From Acinetobacter towneri DSM 14962 = CIP 107472 (GTDB taxonomy: Bacteria; Pseudomonadota; Gammaproteobacteria; Pseudomonadales; Moraxellaceae): a stretch of DNA of 64,000 nt. The notes below the pieces were generated by a model, which was not told the DNA's origin, ran no database searches, and worked only from the letters and a program-made list of their open reading frames with translations. The position numbers were made by a program, and so were the translations under genes. Location: the NCBI RefSeq assembly GCF_000368785.1, contig NZ_KB849690.1:489452-553451 (forward strand), given 5' to 3'. Position 1 is the first letter of the stretch; each line of letters starts with the position of its first letter. Positions 36,672-45,641 of this stretch are shown piece by piece.

Positions 36672-36800
36672 ATCGCTGCATTTTAAGCAAGAGGTATTTT
36701 GCAGATTGCTGTAATTTTATTTTCTTCTTTGGCGCATCTGCTGCTATAAATAGATGAGTTGACAATATTTCAAAATAAAACTGGGTTTTAGGTCTTAAAA

Positions 36801-39545
36801 ATGAATGCGGAACAATTGCAAAAAACGTTACATGCCAGTCAATATGCAGAACAAGTCTTGGCAAATCACGAAAGCCTGTTACAGCAGGATTATGCAATTG
36901 ACCAATTCCTAAAACCGCTGAGCGCAGACTACATTCATCAACTGGTGATTTCGACTTTACAAGACATTCAAGATGAAACCTTGTGGATGAAAACCCTGCG
37001 AATTTTACGCGCGCGTTTAATGTTCCGCTGGATTTGGCAAGATGCCAACCAACTCACCGATGTGGTGACGTTGACACAGGAACTTTCAGACTTTGCCGAT
37101 ATTTGTGTGCAAGTTGCCAAAGATTTTGCGCGGATTCCGTTGGTTGCCAAGCATGGCGAACCGATGGGATATAACGGCAAAGTCCAAGACCTGATTGTGG
37201 TCGCCATGGGTAAACATGGTGCGCAGGAACTGAATTTATCCAGCGACATCGACCTGATTTTTGCCTTTGATGAACAAGGCGAAACCAATGGACGCAAGTG
37301 TATTGAAGTGCAGCAATTCTGCATTTTATGGGGACAAAAACTGATCTATCTATTAGATCATATCACCGCCGATGGTTTTGTTTTCCGCGTCGATATGCGT
37401 TTACGCCCGTGGGGCGATGGTTCTGCTTTGGCGATTAGCCATGTCGCACTGGAAAAATATTTAAGCCAGCATGGACGCGAATGGGAACGCTATGCTTGGA
37501 TTAAGGCACGTATTATCACAGGTGGGCAAGAAGGTTATGAACTGCTGGAAATGACCCGACCTTTCGTATTCCGCAAATATGTCGATTACACCGCCTTTGA
37601 AGCCATGCGCGAAATGAAAGCCATGATTGAGCGCGAAGTGCAGCGTCGTAATATTGAAGACAATATTAAATTGGGCGCGGGCGGTATTCGTGAAGTTGAA
37701 TTTATTGTGCAGGTTTTTCAGCTGATTTACGGTGGTTCAAAACTAGAATTACAAGACCGCCAGTGTTTGGTGAGTTTGCGCCATTTGGGCGAAGCTGAAT
37801 TGCTAGAGCCACAAGCCGTACTGGATTTGGAAGATGCCTATTTATTCCTGCGTCGAGTAGAACATGCCATTCAAGCCTTGAATGATCAGCAAAGCCAAGC
37901 TTTACCGACTGAACCTGAGTTACGCGCACGCATTAGCGATACTTTGGGCTTTGCCGATTGGGACAGCTTTATGCAGACCCTAAATGAAAAGCGTGTCAAA
38001 GTCATTTATCAGTTTGAGCATTTAATTAAAGAAAATGAACCCGATTCTTTGCTGGAAAATTACAGTCAGCTAGAAAAACAGCTCGATGCGGTACTAGACG
38101 ATCAAGCGAAAAATTTAGTGCATGAGTTCTGGTATGGACATGCCATTAAAAAACTCACCGCCAAAGCTTTACAGCGTTTAAAAACCTTTTGGCCACACTT
38201 GATTGAAGCAGTGTTGCAGTCAGAAAATCCACAAATGGCATTGATGCGTTTAATGCCACTGGTCGAATCTGTTCTGCGTCGTACCGTGTATTTGGTCATG
38301 CTGATTGAAAGCAAGGGGGCACTGCAACGCTTGGTAAAAATGGCCACAGTCAGCCCGTGGATTTGTGAAGAATTAACGCAATATCCTGTGTTGTTAGATG
38401 AATTTTTATCTATGGATTTTGAATTGCCAAAACGCAGTGATTTGGAAGATTCTTTACGCCAACAATTGCTGCGCATTGAACTGGATGAAGTTGAAGACCT
38501 CATGCGGGTGCTGCGTTTATTCAAAAAATCCAACGTATTGACAGTTGCGGCCAGCGATGTACTGGCAGAAAGCCACTTAATGAAAGTGTCAGATGCGTTA
38601 ACTGATATTGCCGAAGTGACTGCAAATGCAGCCCTGCAACTGGCCTATCAAATGATTGTCAAAAAACATGGTTATCCGCTAGACAGTGAAGGACAGCGCT
38701 GTGGTTTGGAGCATAACGCTTTTGCCATTATTGGTTATGGCAAAGTGGGTGGCATCGAACTGGGTTACGGCTCAGATTTAGACGTGGTTTTTATTCACAA
38801 CATGGATGAACAAGCCGATACCGATGGCATTAAACCGATCAGTGGCTTTGAGTTTGCCATGCGGGTGGCACGCAAATTTGTATCTTTAATGACCACGCAA
38901 ACTTTAGATGGTCGCGTTTATGATGTCGATACCCGTTTACGTCCTTCGGGAGATGCGGGTTTACTGGTGACCAGTTTACGCGCTTTCGAGCAATATCAAC
39001 TGAAAAGTGCGTGGCTGTGGGAGCATCAGGCTTTGGTTCGTGCACGCAGTATTGCAGGCGAACAATGTTTACGTGACAAGTTTGAAGTGTTGCGTTGTCA
39101 GATTCTAACCCAGCCGCGTGACGAAGCTTATGTCCGCAGCGAAGTGCTGAAAATGCGTCAAAAAATGAAAGATCATTTGGGTTCATCTAAAGAGCAAAAA
39201 AAAGATGGAATTTTTCATTTAAAACAGGATGCAGGTGGTATCGTTGATATCGAATTTATGGCACAGTATGCGGTATTAGCCTGGAGTGGGTCGAATCCTG
39301 ATCTCGCCCATTATTCCGACAACGTAAGAATCCTTGAAGATGCCGCAAGAACAGGTTGCTTATCCAGCGACGATGCGACAGCATTGATTCAAGCTTATCT
39401 CCGTGAACGAGCCGAAAGCCACCGCTTAGCCCTTGCAAATCAATCCATGCAAGTCAATGCTGCGGACTGGTACGATACCCGTGAGGTCGTTTGCAAGTTA
39501 TGGCAAAGATTAATTGATCCGACTGCAATGTCTGCGTTGGATTAA
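36801..39545 (+). CDS. glnE: Bifunctional glutamine synthetase adenylyltransferase/deadenylase
   Basis: It controls glutamine synthetase by adding or removing AMP in response to PII and glutamine. At 914 residues it is slightly shorter than E. coli GlnE. Two nucleotidyltransferase domains are visible. The N-terminal (deadenylase) domain has LNLSSDIDLIFAFDEQGE near 145 and RVDMRLRPWGDG. The C-terminal (adenylylase) domain has ELGYGSDLDVVFIHN near 650 and DTRLRPSGDAG. Both Asp pairs are intact. It lies directly before ilvE, as in A. baumannii. Confidence 0.96.
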   Translation: MNAEQLQKTLHASQYAEQVLANHESLLQQDYAIDQFLKPLSADYIHQLVISTLQDIQDETLWMKTLRILRARLMFRWIWQDANQLTDVVTLTQELSDFADICVQVAKDFARIPLVAKHGEPMGYNGKVQDLIVVAMGKHGAQELNLSSDIDLIFAFDEQGETNGRKCIEVQQFCILWGQKLIYLLDHITADGFVFRVDMRLRPWGDGSALAISHVALEKYLSQHGREWERYAWIKARIITGGQEGYELLEMTRPFVFRKYVDYTAFEAMREMKAMIEREVQRRNIEDNIKLGAGGIREVEFIVQVFQLIYGGSKLELQDRQCLVSLRHLGEAELLEPQAVLDLEDAYLFLRRVEHAIQALNDQQSQALPTEPELRARISDTLGFADWDSFMQTLNEKRVKVIYQFEHLIKENEPDSLLENYSQLEKQLDAVLDDQAKNLVHEFWYGHAIKKLTAKALQRLKTFWPHLIEAVLQSENPQMALMRLMPLVESVLRRTVYLVMLIESKGALQRLVKMATVSPWICEELTQYPVLLDEFLSMDFELPKRSDLEDSLRQQLLRIELDEVEDLMRVLRLFKKSNVLTVAASDVLAESHLMKVSDALTDIAEVTANAALQLAYQMIVKKHGYPLDSEGQRCGLEHNAFAIIGYGKVGGIELGYGSDLDVVFIHNMDEQADTDGIKPISGFEFAMRVARKFVSLMTTQTLDGRVYDVDTRLRPSGDAGLLVTSLRAFEQYQLKSAWLWEHQALVRARSIAGEQCLRDKFEVLRCQILTQPRDEAYVRSEVLKMRQKMKDHLGSSKEQKKDGIFHLKQDAGGIVDIEFMAQYAVLAWSGSNPDLAHYSDNVRILEDAARTGCLSSDDATALIQAYLRERAESHRLALANQSMQVNAADWYDTREVVCKLWQRLIDPTAMSALD

Positions 39546-39579
39546 AATGACTATTGTATAAACATTTGGAGTGTGTGCC

Positions 39580-40506
39580 ATGAATTTGGCTGATCGTGAT
39601 GGTTTTATTTGGCAAGATGGACAATTGGTTGACTGGCGTGATGCAAAAATTCACGTCTTAACGCATACCTTACACTACAGTATGGGTGTGTTTGAGGGTG
39701 TCCGCGCTTATGAAACGCCAAACGGAACTGCGATTTTCCGTCTTCAGGACCATACTAAGCGTTTGTTAAACTCTGCAAAAATCTATCAAATGAAAGTACC
39801 ATTTGATCAAGCAGCTTTAGAACAGGCGCAAATTGATGTGGTACGTGAAAACAAACTTTCATCGTGCTATTTACGTCCATTAATTTGGATTGGTTCTGAA
39901 AAACTGGGTATTGCTGCAACCAATAACACCATTCATGCTGCTGTTGCGGCTTGGGGTTGGGGTGCATACTTGGGTGAAGAAGCGATGGCTAAAGGTATTC
40001 GCGTTAAAACTTCATCGTTTACGCATCATCATCCAAACGTGACCATGTGTAAAGCTAAAGCTTCTGGTAACTACACTTTGTCTATTCTTGCACACCAAGA
40101 AGTAGCGCAAGCAGGCTATGACGAAGCGATGTTGATGGATCCACAAGGTTATGTATGCCAAGGTTCTGGCGAAAACGTATTCTTAATTAAAGATGGCGTT
40201 TTACATACACCAGACATCGCAGGCGGTGCTTTAGATGGTATTACGCGTCAAACGGTGATCACCATTGCTAAAGACTTGGGTTATGAGGTAGTTGAACGCC
40301 GTATTACGCGTGATGAATTCTACATTGCCGATGAAGCCTTCTTTACAGGTACAGCAGCAGAAGTTACCCCAATTCGTGAATACGATGACCGTGTAATTGG
40401 CTGTGGTTCACGTGGCCCAATTACCACTGAAATTCAAAAAACTTTCTTTGACGCAGTTCAAGGCAAGAATGACAAATATGCACATTGGTTGACTTACGTT
40501 AAATAA
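39580..40506 (+). CDS. ilvE: Branched-chain amino-acid aminotransferase
   Basis: This PLP enzyme makes Leu, Ile and Val from their keto acids. The 308-residue protein has VFEGVRAYETPNGTAIFRL, the PLP Lys in MCKAKASGNYTLS, and EAMLMDPQGYVCQGSGENVF with FFTGTAAEVTPI at the cofactor pocket. ATG at 39580 has GGAG eight bases before it; an ATG at 39571 is less well placed. In A. baumannii the LOS outer-core locus follows ilvE, whereas here a fimbrial operon does. Confidence 0.95.
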   Translation: MNLADRDGFIWQDGQLVDWRDAKIHVLTHTLHYSMGVFEGVRAYETPNGTAIFRLQDHTKRLLNSAKIYQMKVPFDQAALEQAQIDVVRENKLSSCYLRPLIWIGSEKLGIAATNNTIHAAVAAWGWGAYLGEEAMAKGIRVKTSSFTHHHPNVTMCKAKASGNYTLSILAHQEVAQAGYDEAMLMDPQGYVCQGSGENVFLIKDGVLHTPDIAGGALDGITRQTVITIAKDLGYEVVERRITRDEFYIADEAFFTGTAAEVTPIREYDDRVIGCGSRGPITTEIQKTFFDAVQGKNDKYAHWLTYVK

Positions 40507-40519
40507 GTCACGCGTGTGT

Positions 40520-40546
40520 ACCTGAGTCAACATGATTGACTCAGGT
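40520..40546 (+). terminator. Hairpin after ilvE
   Basis: ACCTGAGTCAA pairs perfectly with TTGACTCAGGT around CATGA. It has no T-run of its own; the second hairpin just downstream does. Confidence 0.6.
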
Positions 40547-40552
40547 GTGATG

Positions 40553-40590
40553 ACCCCGTTCAGGCAATAGTTTGAATGGGGTTTTATTTT
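40553..40590 (+). terminator. Rho-independent terminator after ilvE
   Basis: ACCCCGTTCA and TGAATGGGGT form a stem (one G-U) with a 10-nt loop, followed by TTTATTTT. It works in tandem with the hairpin before it. Confidence 0.8.
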
Positions 40591-41259
40591 GTCTGCTATT
40601 GCGTTATGAGTTAGCTAAACATCTTGCGAGGTTTATCTCTCACGTTACAGATATAGATGAATGATCAACTGTTTCTTCGTTGAGTTGGTGGTGTGCAAAT
40701 TTGATCTTTTGGATAGATTCAGCCGCCCAAAACATGGCTTTTTTATAGCGAGAGGCAATCCCTGTAATTGGTGAGATTTGATGTTAAAAAACGCTCAGTC
40801 TGTTGAATGTGATAGGAGATAGTGAATTAAATACGTGAAAAGTGTAGTAAAAATTAGGCTGAAAACTGAATTTTGACCATTCTTTCAAAAATAAACCTAC
40901 TTAAAATGTAACAAAAGTTAAAATAAAAATGTTGTTAAAGTTAAATAAAAACAATGTGTTGGTTTAAATGTAAATAAATATATTTTTTGGGTATCCCTAG
41001 AATTGGTATCACAAGTTTTAGGGAGTGGGCTGCTCCCTAGTTTTTTGCGATGTCATTTAAAACAGTACTTTAATCTCCTAATTAGCTGAATTCCAAGGTT
41101 TATTTAATATTGTGTGAATTAGGGCGTATAGATGGCTTTTTGTGAGAAATACCTAAAATGAAGAAGCTCGCTAAGGATTGAGTTTCAATAATTCTAACGA
41201 TATCTCAAGTGAGTGAATGATTAAAAAATGGTTTTTTATAAGAGTTATGGAGAAGTGAC
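40591..41259. other. Long intergenic leader of the fimbrial operon
   Basis: About 670 bp lack a convincing gene. The left third is ordinary sequence without visible signals. 40860-40990 is strongly A+T-rich and probably contains the operon promoter. A terminator-like hairpin follows at about 41019 and then about 210 bp of untranslated leader. The ribosome site GGAG lies just before the 41260 ATG. I see no tRNA or repeat array. Confidence 0.6.
40994..41046 (+). promoter_or_regulatory. Possible transcription attenuator before the fimbrial operon
   Basis: TAGGGAG (41019-41025) pairs with CTCCCTA (41033-41039) and G-T6 follows, a classic terminator. Upstream TCCCTAG (40994-41000) can pair with the same TAGGGA, which would prevent terminator formation. 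No gene ends nearby, so the hairpin is either an attenuator for the fimbrial genes or the end of a small RNA. Confidence 0.5.
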
Positions 41260-41790
41260 ATGTCTAAATTTATTAAAACTGCTGCTGCTTTGATGGTTTT
41301 CGGAGCTTTTTCAACGGTAACAATGGCGGGTGGTAATCATCATCCTAAACCAGACCCTAAGCCAACCCCAGTATGTAACGAAGGGCCATGTACAGGAAGT
41401 ATTCCAATTCAAGTGATTGTGCCTAAGCGCTGTGAGCTGAAAGTGAAAACACCAAGTATCTCATTAAAAGATGGTGCAGAAGCTTCTGGTCAATTTATGG
41501 TTGGGGCGAATGCAAAGTACAACTTATTGGTCGATACCGACAACCGTGTTGGTGGAGGCAAAACAACCAAATCTGCAGCCAAATCAGGTAGCCATGCAGT
41601 GGGCTTAACAGTTGAAACCAAGCTTACGGGTTCATCGTCTGTGATTCAGTTAAATGATCAGCAAACCAACATTGCGCCAGGTAGCAATGGCTGGAATTCT
41701 TACAATGTCTTGGTTAAAAGTGAGGGCGTAGGTATTTCTAAACCAGCGGGTACTTACACCGATAAATACAACATTCGAGTGTCATTCTAA
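41260..41790 (+). CDS. Major fimbrial subunit, spore coat U (SCPU) domain
   Basis: The 176-residue secreted pilin has a signal peptide ending near TMAGG. An unusual linker follows (HHPKPDPKPTPVCNEGPC), then SIPIQVIVPKRCELKV, which looks like the N-terminal donor strand leading into the first conserved Cys of the SCPU fold. The domain ends KPAGTYTDKYNIRVSF, with the alternating C-terminal strand that chaperones bind. It resembles subunits of archaic (Csu-type) chaperone-usher pili. It is first in a four-gene operon and, by position, probably the main shaft protein. Confidence 0.82.
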   Translation: MSKFIKTAAALMVFGAFSTVTMAGGNHHPKPDPKPTPVCNEGPCTGSIPIQVIVPKRCELKVKTPSISLKDGAEASGQFMVGANAKYNLLVDTDNRVGGGKTTKSAAKSGSHAVGLTVETKLTGSSSVIQLNDQQTNIAPGSNGWNSYNVLVKSEGVGISKPAGTYTDKYNIRVSF

Positions 41791-41888
41791 TTCGCTTGAA
41801 CTCAATCTAAATCAGTTGGCTTTACCGACAGGGTGGAGTCAACTTTTTAGTCTAAAGAAATACAAAATAAGACATTGCTGGGGGAAGT

Positions 41889-42605
41889 ATGAAACGATTA
41901 TTGAAATATATGCTGGTTGCAGGTTGCTTATGTGTAGAAGCTGTTTATGCAAACTTGGTCATTTCACCTACGCAAATGTATTTGGGCGATAAAGCACGAC
42001 AACGCAGTGCAACAGTAGTCATGGAAGCCACCGATCTTACTGAACCGAAAAGCTTTGAAATGTCTGCCTATAAATGGTCGCAAAATGCACAGGGTGAAGA
42101 TGTGCTAGAACCAGAACAAGACATCTTAATTAATCCTAAAAACTTTGTTTTACAACCGAATGCACAACAAGTGATACGCGTAGGTTTTAGCCGACCACTT
42201 TCTAAGGAAGAAATGGCGCAAGAAAAAACTTGGCGTATTGTTTTTAAAGAAATTGCCCCTGTGGTGGAAGAAGACGCCTTACAATTTTTATTTACGATTT
42301 CTGTACCGTTGTTTGTTGGTAAGCAAGATGCCATTCAGGTGACTGCAACCCCGCGTTACCAGAACGACCACTTATTTTTAGAGATAGAAAATCATGCTGC
42401 ATCGCATGTGCAAATTTCTTCAATCAGCATTTTAAATCAACAAAAACAACCCATTGCAACCACACGTGAAATGAAATATTTGTTAAATCAACAAAAACAC
42501 AGCTTTGATATGGGGCAAATCAAACTTAGTGATTTGAAAAATTACATACTCAAACTTGAAACAGATAAAAGTGAGCAAGCCATTGAGTTAAAAATGAAGG
42601 GCTAA
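41889..42605 (+). CDS. Periplasmic pilus chaperone (PapD-like, archaic type)
   Basis: The 238-residue chaperone folds pilin subunits by donating a strand. A signal peptide ends AVYA. The N-terminal Ig-like domain shows LVISPTQMYLGDKARQRSA, and KNFVLQPNAQQVIRVGF forms the G1-type donor region. FLFTISVPLFVGKQ crosses into the second domain. There is one chaperone for both subunits in this operon. It follows the major pilin by 98 bp and precedes the usher by three bases. Confidence 0.87.
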   Translation: MKRLLKYMLVAGCLCVEAVYANLVISPTQMYLGDKARQRSATVVMEATDLTEPKSFEMSAYKWSQNAQGEDVLEPEQDILINPKNFVLQPNAQQVIRVGFSRPLSKEEMAQEKTWRIVFKEIAPVVEEDALQFLFTISVPLFVGKQDAIQVTATPRYQNDHLFLEIENHAASHVQISSISILNQQKQPIATTREMKYLLNQQKHSFDMGQIKLSDLKNYILKLETDKSEQAIELKMKG

Positions 42606-42608
42606 ATC

Positions 42609-44918
42609 ATGCATAGAACTCGACTGTTTTTTGCGCTGCAATGTGTCCTGTGGGGGATACCATTACCTGCCAATGCTGCCAATGCTGAAATGGCGTTGAA
42701 TAGTGTTTGGCTGAATGGCGTAGATCGTGTCATTGAAAGTTTGGTGTTGCAGCAGGATGGGCAACGCTATATGGAATGCGAGGTCTTGCAGCAACTTGGT
42801 TTACAGCAAGACCGTTTACAAAAACACAGTGCACAAACTCAGTTCTGTTCTGTAACCACCAATGAAATTCAGTCTGAACAAGACTTTGCGCTGCAAGCGA
42901 TTAAATTGACCGTACCTGCCAGCTATTTTATAGATGCACAACTGAGCCAAACCCATGCGATTCCGTCTAAAGCAGAGTTGGGCGGTTTTTTAAATTATAA
43001 TGTGCTGTATGCACGTTATGATAATTACAATGAATTAAATGGTTTGGCGGAGCTTGGTATTTTTAAAGATTACTGGATTTTTAAAAATGGCATGATGTAT
43101 CGCAAAGAGGCAGAACAGGATCAAGATAAGCTACTGCGTTTGAATACCAGTTTTGAAATTGAATTTCCATCACGTTATCAGCGTTTAACTTTGGGTGATA
43201 ACACCAGCGTTTACAATCCTTTATTAGATACATTCAGATTTGGTGGTGTGTCTTTTGGTTCAAATTTTAGTAGTTATCCAGACTTTATTTATTGGAATGT
43301 ACCCACCTTAAGAGGCAGTGCTGTACTGCCATCCACCGTCGATTTATACATTAATGGCATCAATCTATATCAGCAACAAGTGACGCCTGGGCACTATACC
43401 TTAAATACGGGTGCAAATATTCAGCAGTCGGGCGAGGCGCAAGTGGTGGTGGAAGATGTATTGGGAAATCGTACCGTGCAATCTTTTCCAGTTTATGTCA
43501 CCACGCAACTACTCAAACCAGGACTGAACGAATACAACTTTTCTGCAGGAAAGCTGCGTTATGACTACGACTACGTGTCGGATGATTATCGGGAGTTTTT
43601 TGGCAACCTTTATTTCAGACGTGGAATTACAGACAGCACGACTTTAGGAACCAATTTAAGTTATAGCAAAGATGTGCAGAATGTCGGGTTGCTATGGACG
43701 CAATCTCTCAGCAAATATGCCTTGTTAGATACGCATGCTGCGTCTAGCCACAGTGATTGGGGCGATGGTTATACCTTTGGCGCTTCGTTAAGCCGTAATG
43801 GAAGTCGGGTTGCACTTGGTGCAAGTCATAAATACTACAGTCCTGAATATCGTGGTTTGGGTTATAGCGATATGACACAAACAGTGGAATACGACAACTT
43901 AGCTTATGTCAGTATTTTCAATATTCCTTTCATTAATACCTTAAATGTGAACTATCTAGAGCGCCGTTATCATCCCAATGCAAATAATAGCTTTGCAGAT
44001 AGCCAAATGCTTACAGTTGGTTTTTCTCGTATGTTTGGGCGTCAAACTTCACTGTCGTTTTCTTATTATAAAGATTTGAAAGTGCAGGATAGTGACGGGG
44101 CATATTTAACACTGAATTATCAATTTGACCAACGCCGCAGTGCGCAGCTTTCGCATAATTTTGATGAGCAAACCCAGTTGCGTTATGCACAGAGCAGCCT
44201 GACGCAAAATGGTGTGGATTACACTCTTGCTGTGCGTCACCAACAAACAGAAGGGGATATTGGGGTAAATGCCTATACCGCCCTGAAAATGCCGATGGGT
44301 AATTTATATTTAAGCCACGATGAAAGTGAACGCTTTAGCTACAGTCAAGCCAATTATCAGGGTGCAGTAGTGTGGTTAGACCGTAAATGGGCCATGACCA
44401 AATATGTAGACAATGCTTTTGCTTTGGTGAATGTTGGTGATATTCCAAATGTGGAAGTACAACGTGCCTTAACACCTGTTGGTAAAACCAATCAACACGG
44501 TTATGTGTTTGTGCACGACATTGTGCCTTACGTCAATTACGACGTGTCTTTTGATCAAGACCAGTTAGATTTGTATGACAGCTTTGAATATTCAAGCCAA
44601 AAAGTGATTGGTATGAATCAACGCGGCTATAAAGTGAATTTCCCTGTTCAGCGTACAGGATTGATCATATTGCGTTTACTCACGCCCGATCAGCAGACCT
44701 TTGTGCAGGGCAGTGAAGTGTATTTAAGTGATGATGCAACCGAATTTGTACCTGTGGGCAGCGATGGAAAAGTACATTTATATGGTGTGAAAGCAGGCAG
44801 TTATACGCTGAAGGTTAAAACCAAAGGTGGAAAAGTTTGCCATAGTTCACTTGAAGTCCCTCAAATTAAAGCAGGCACTGTTCCACAAACCAGACAGTTA
44901 GATTTGATTTGTCAGTAA
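42609..44918 (+). CDS. Fimbrial outer-membrane usher
   Basis: The 769-residue usher forms the pore through which pilins are assembled. A signal peptide ends PANAANA. The N-terminal domain (residues ~25-120) has Cys pairs. The barrel and plug region includes FEIEFPSRYQRLTLGDNTS, YINGINLYQQQVTPGHYTLN and EAQVVVEDVLGNRTVQSFPV. C-terminal domains include LTPVGKTNQHGYVFVHDIVP and end at a Cys-containing DLICQ. Length and motifs fit the Csu-type archaic ushers. It is coupled to the chaperone gene in front. Confidence 0.88.
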   Translation: MHRTRLFFALQCVLWGIPLPANAANAEMALNSVWLNGVDRVIESLVLQQDGQRYMECEVLQQLGLQQDRLQKHSAQTQFCSVTTNEIQSEQDFALQAIKLTVPASYFIDAQLSQTHAIPSKAELGGFLNYNVLYARYDNYNELNGLAELGIFKDYWIFKNGMMYRKEAEQDQDKLLRLNTSFEIEFPSRYQRLTLGDNTSVYNPLLDTFRFGGVSFGSNFSSYPDFIYWNVPTLRGSAVLPSTVDLYINGINLYQQQVTPGHYTLNTGANIQQSGEAQVVVEDVLGNRTVQSFPVYVTTQLLKPGLNEYNFSAGKLRYDYDYVSDDYREFFGNLYFRRGITDSTTLGTNLSYSKDVQNVGLLWTQSLSKYALLDTHAASSHSDWGDGYTFGASLSRNGSRVALGASHKYYSPEYRGLGYSDMTQTVEYDNLAYVSIFNIPFINTLNVNYLERRYHPNANNSFADSQMLTVGFSRMFGRQTSLSFSYYKDLKVQDSDGAYLTLNYQFDQRRSAQLSHNFDEQTQLRYAQSSLTQNGVDYTLAVRHQQTEGDIGVNAYTALKMPMGNLYLSHDESERFSYSQANYQGAVVWLDRKWAMTKYVDNAFALVNVGDIPNVEVQRALTPVGKTNQHGYVFVHDIVPYVNYDVSFDQDQLDLYDSFEYSSQKVIGMNQRGYKVNFPVQRTGLIILRLLTPDQQTFVQGSEVYLSDDATEFVPVGSDGKVHLYGVKAGSYTLKVKTKGGKVCHSSLEVPQIKAGTVPQTRQLDLICQ

Positions 44919-44949
44919 GTATATCAGCAGGATGATTGAGGATGAGAAC

Positions 44950-45375
44950 ATGAAAAAATTAGGGATGGTAAAAAAATTAAGTCTAGTGCTGTGTGGATGC
45001 TGGATTTGTTTTCCTGCACAGGCTTGCACCATTGGTTCGGTCAGTGAATCTTTATTGCAAATGAGCTCACAATACCGTAGCCAGACTGCAACCAGTTTTA
45101 ATGTGCGCTGTGATCGAGGTTATAGCATTCAGTTCAGTAGTCGTAATTTACGTGACAAACATGGCAGCAGTTTTGTGAATAATGGCACACACCGTTTACG
45201 CACCAGTATGAGTATTATGGGAGCAAAAACAAATCTGTGGAACACGCCCATCGCAGGGCATGTTTCTACGACAGGACATAAATACAGTGTCGCGGTACGC
45301 TTGGATGAACAACCGAGTTTGACAACGCCAGCAGGTCGTTATACCGATGAGTTGTATATTAATTTACTTTTTTAG
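44950..45375 (+). CDS. Small SCPU-domain protein, likely pilus tip or initiator subunit
   Basis: The 141-residue product starts at ATG 44950 (GAGG upstream); an ATG at 44932 sits against its own ribosome site. The signal peptide ends FPAQA and the mature protein would begin CTIGSVSESLL, directly at the first SCPU Cys. It contains ATSFNVRCDRGYSIQF with the partner Cys and ends PAGRYTDELYINLLF. Unlike the major subunit, it appears to have no N-terminal donor strand, so it could only sit at the fibre tip. It has one domain, where Csu-type adhesins have two. Confidence 0.75.
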   Translation: MKKLGMVKKLSLVLCGCWICFPAQACTIGSVSESLLQMSSQYRSQTATSFNVRCDRGYSIQFSSRNLRDKHGSSFVNNGTHRLRTSMSIMGAKTNLWNTPIAGHVSTTGHKYSVAVRLDEQPSLTTPAGRYTDELYINLLF

Positions 45376-45427
45376 AGGGCTTCGATGTGCAGCAGATCAG
45401 GTATTCAGCAAACAAGATATTCAGCAG

Positions 45428-45453
45428 GCAGGTATCCAATATCTGCTTTTTTT
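45428..45453 (+). terminator. Rho-independent terminator after the fimbrial operon
   Basis: GCAGGTAT pairs with ATATCTGC (one G-U or mismatch) around CCA, followed by T7. Confidence 0.75.
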
Positions 45454-45641
45454 ATCTATTTAGGGTGAATGACAGCAAACGATTTACATTAAATTTATAC
45501 ATAAAACTATGTGTGCAAAACTAGGTATAGGCGATCATCGAGTTGTTAAAAAAATGACAAATGTGTCACCAAAGCATCATATTACTGCAATGCAGCTGCT
45601 CTATGCTAGCAAGCATAAAATAAGAATTGAGCAAAAAGGCG

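Noticed and set aside
38102..38533. 143-codon open frame antisense to glnE
   Set aside because: It is a shadow of glnE. The peptide is Ser/Asn/Arg-rich with no family resemblance and no ribosome site.
40591..41259. Search for tRNA, CRISPR array or small gene in the long gap
   Set aside because: No repeated spacers or cloverleaf arms are visible. The only ATG-led frames, such as an 8-codon one near 41158, are too short and lack ribosome sites.
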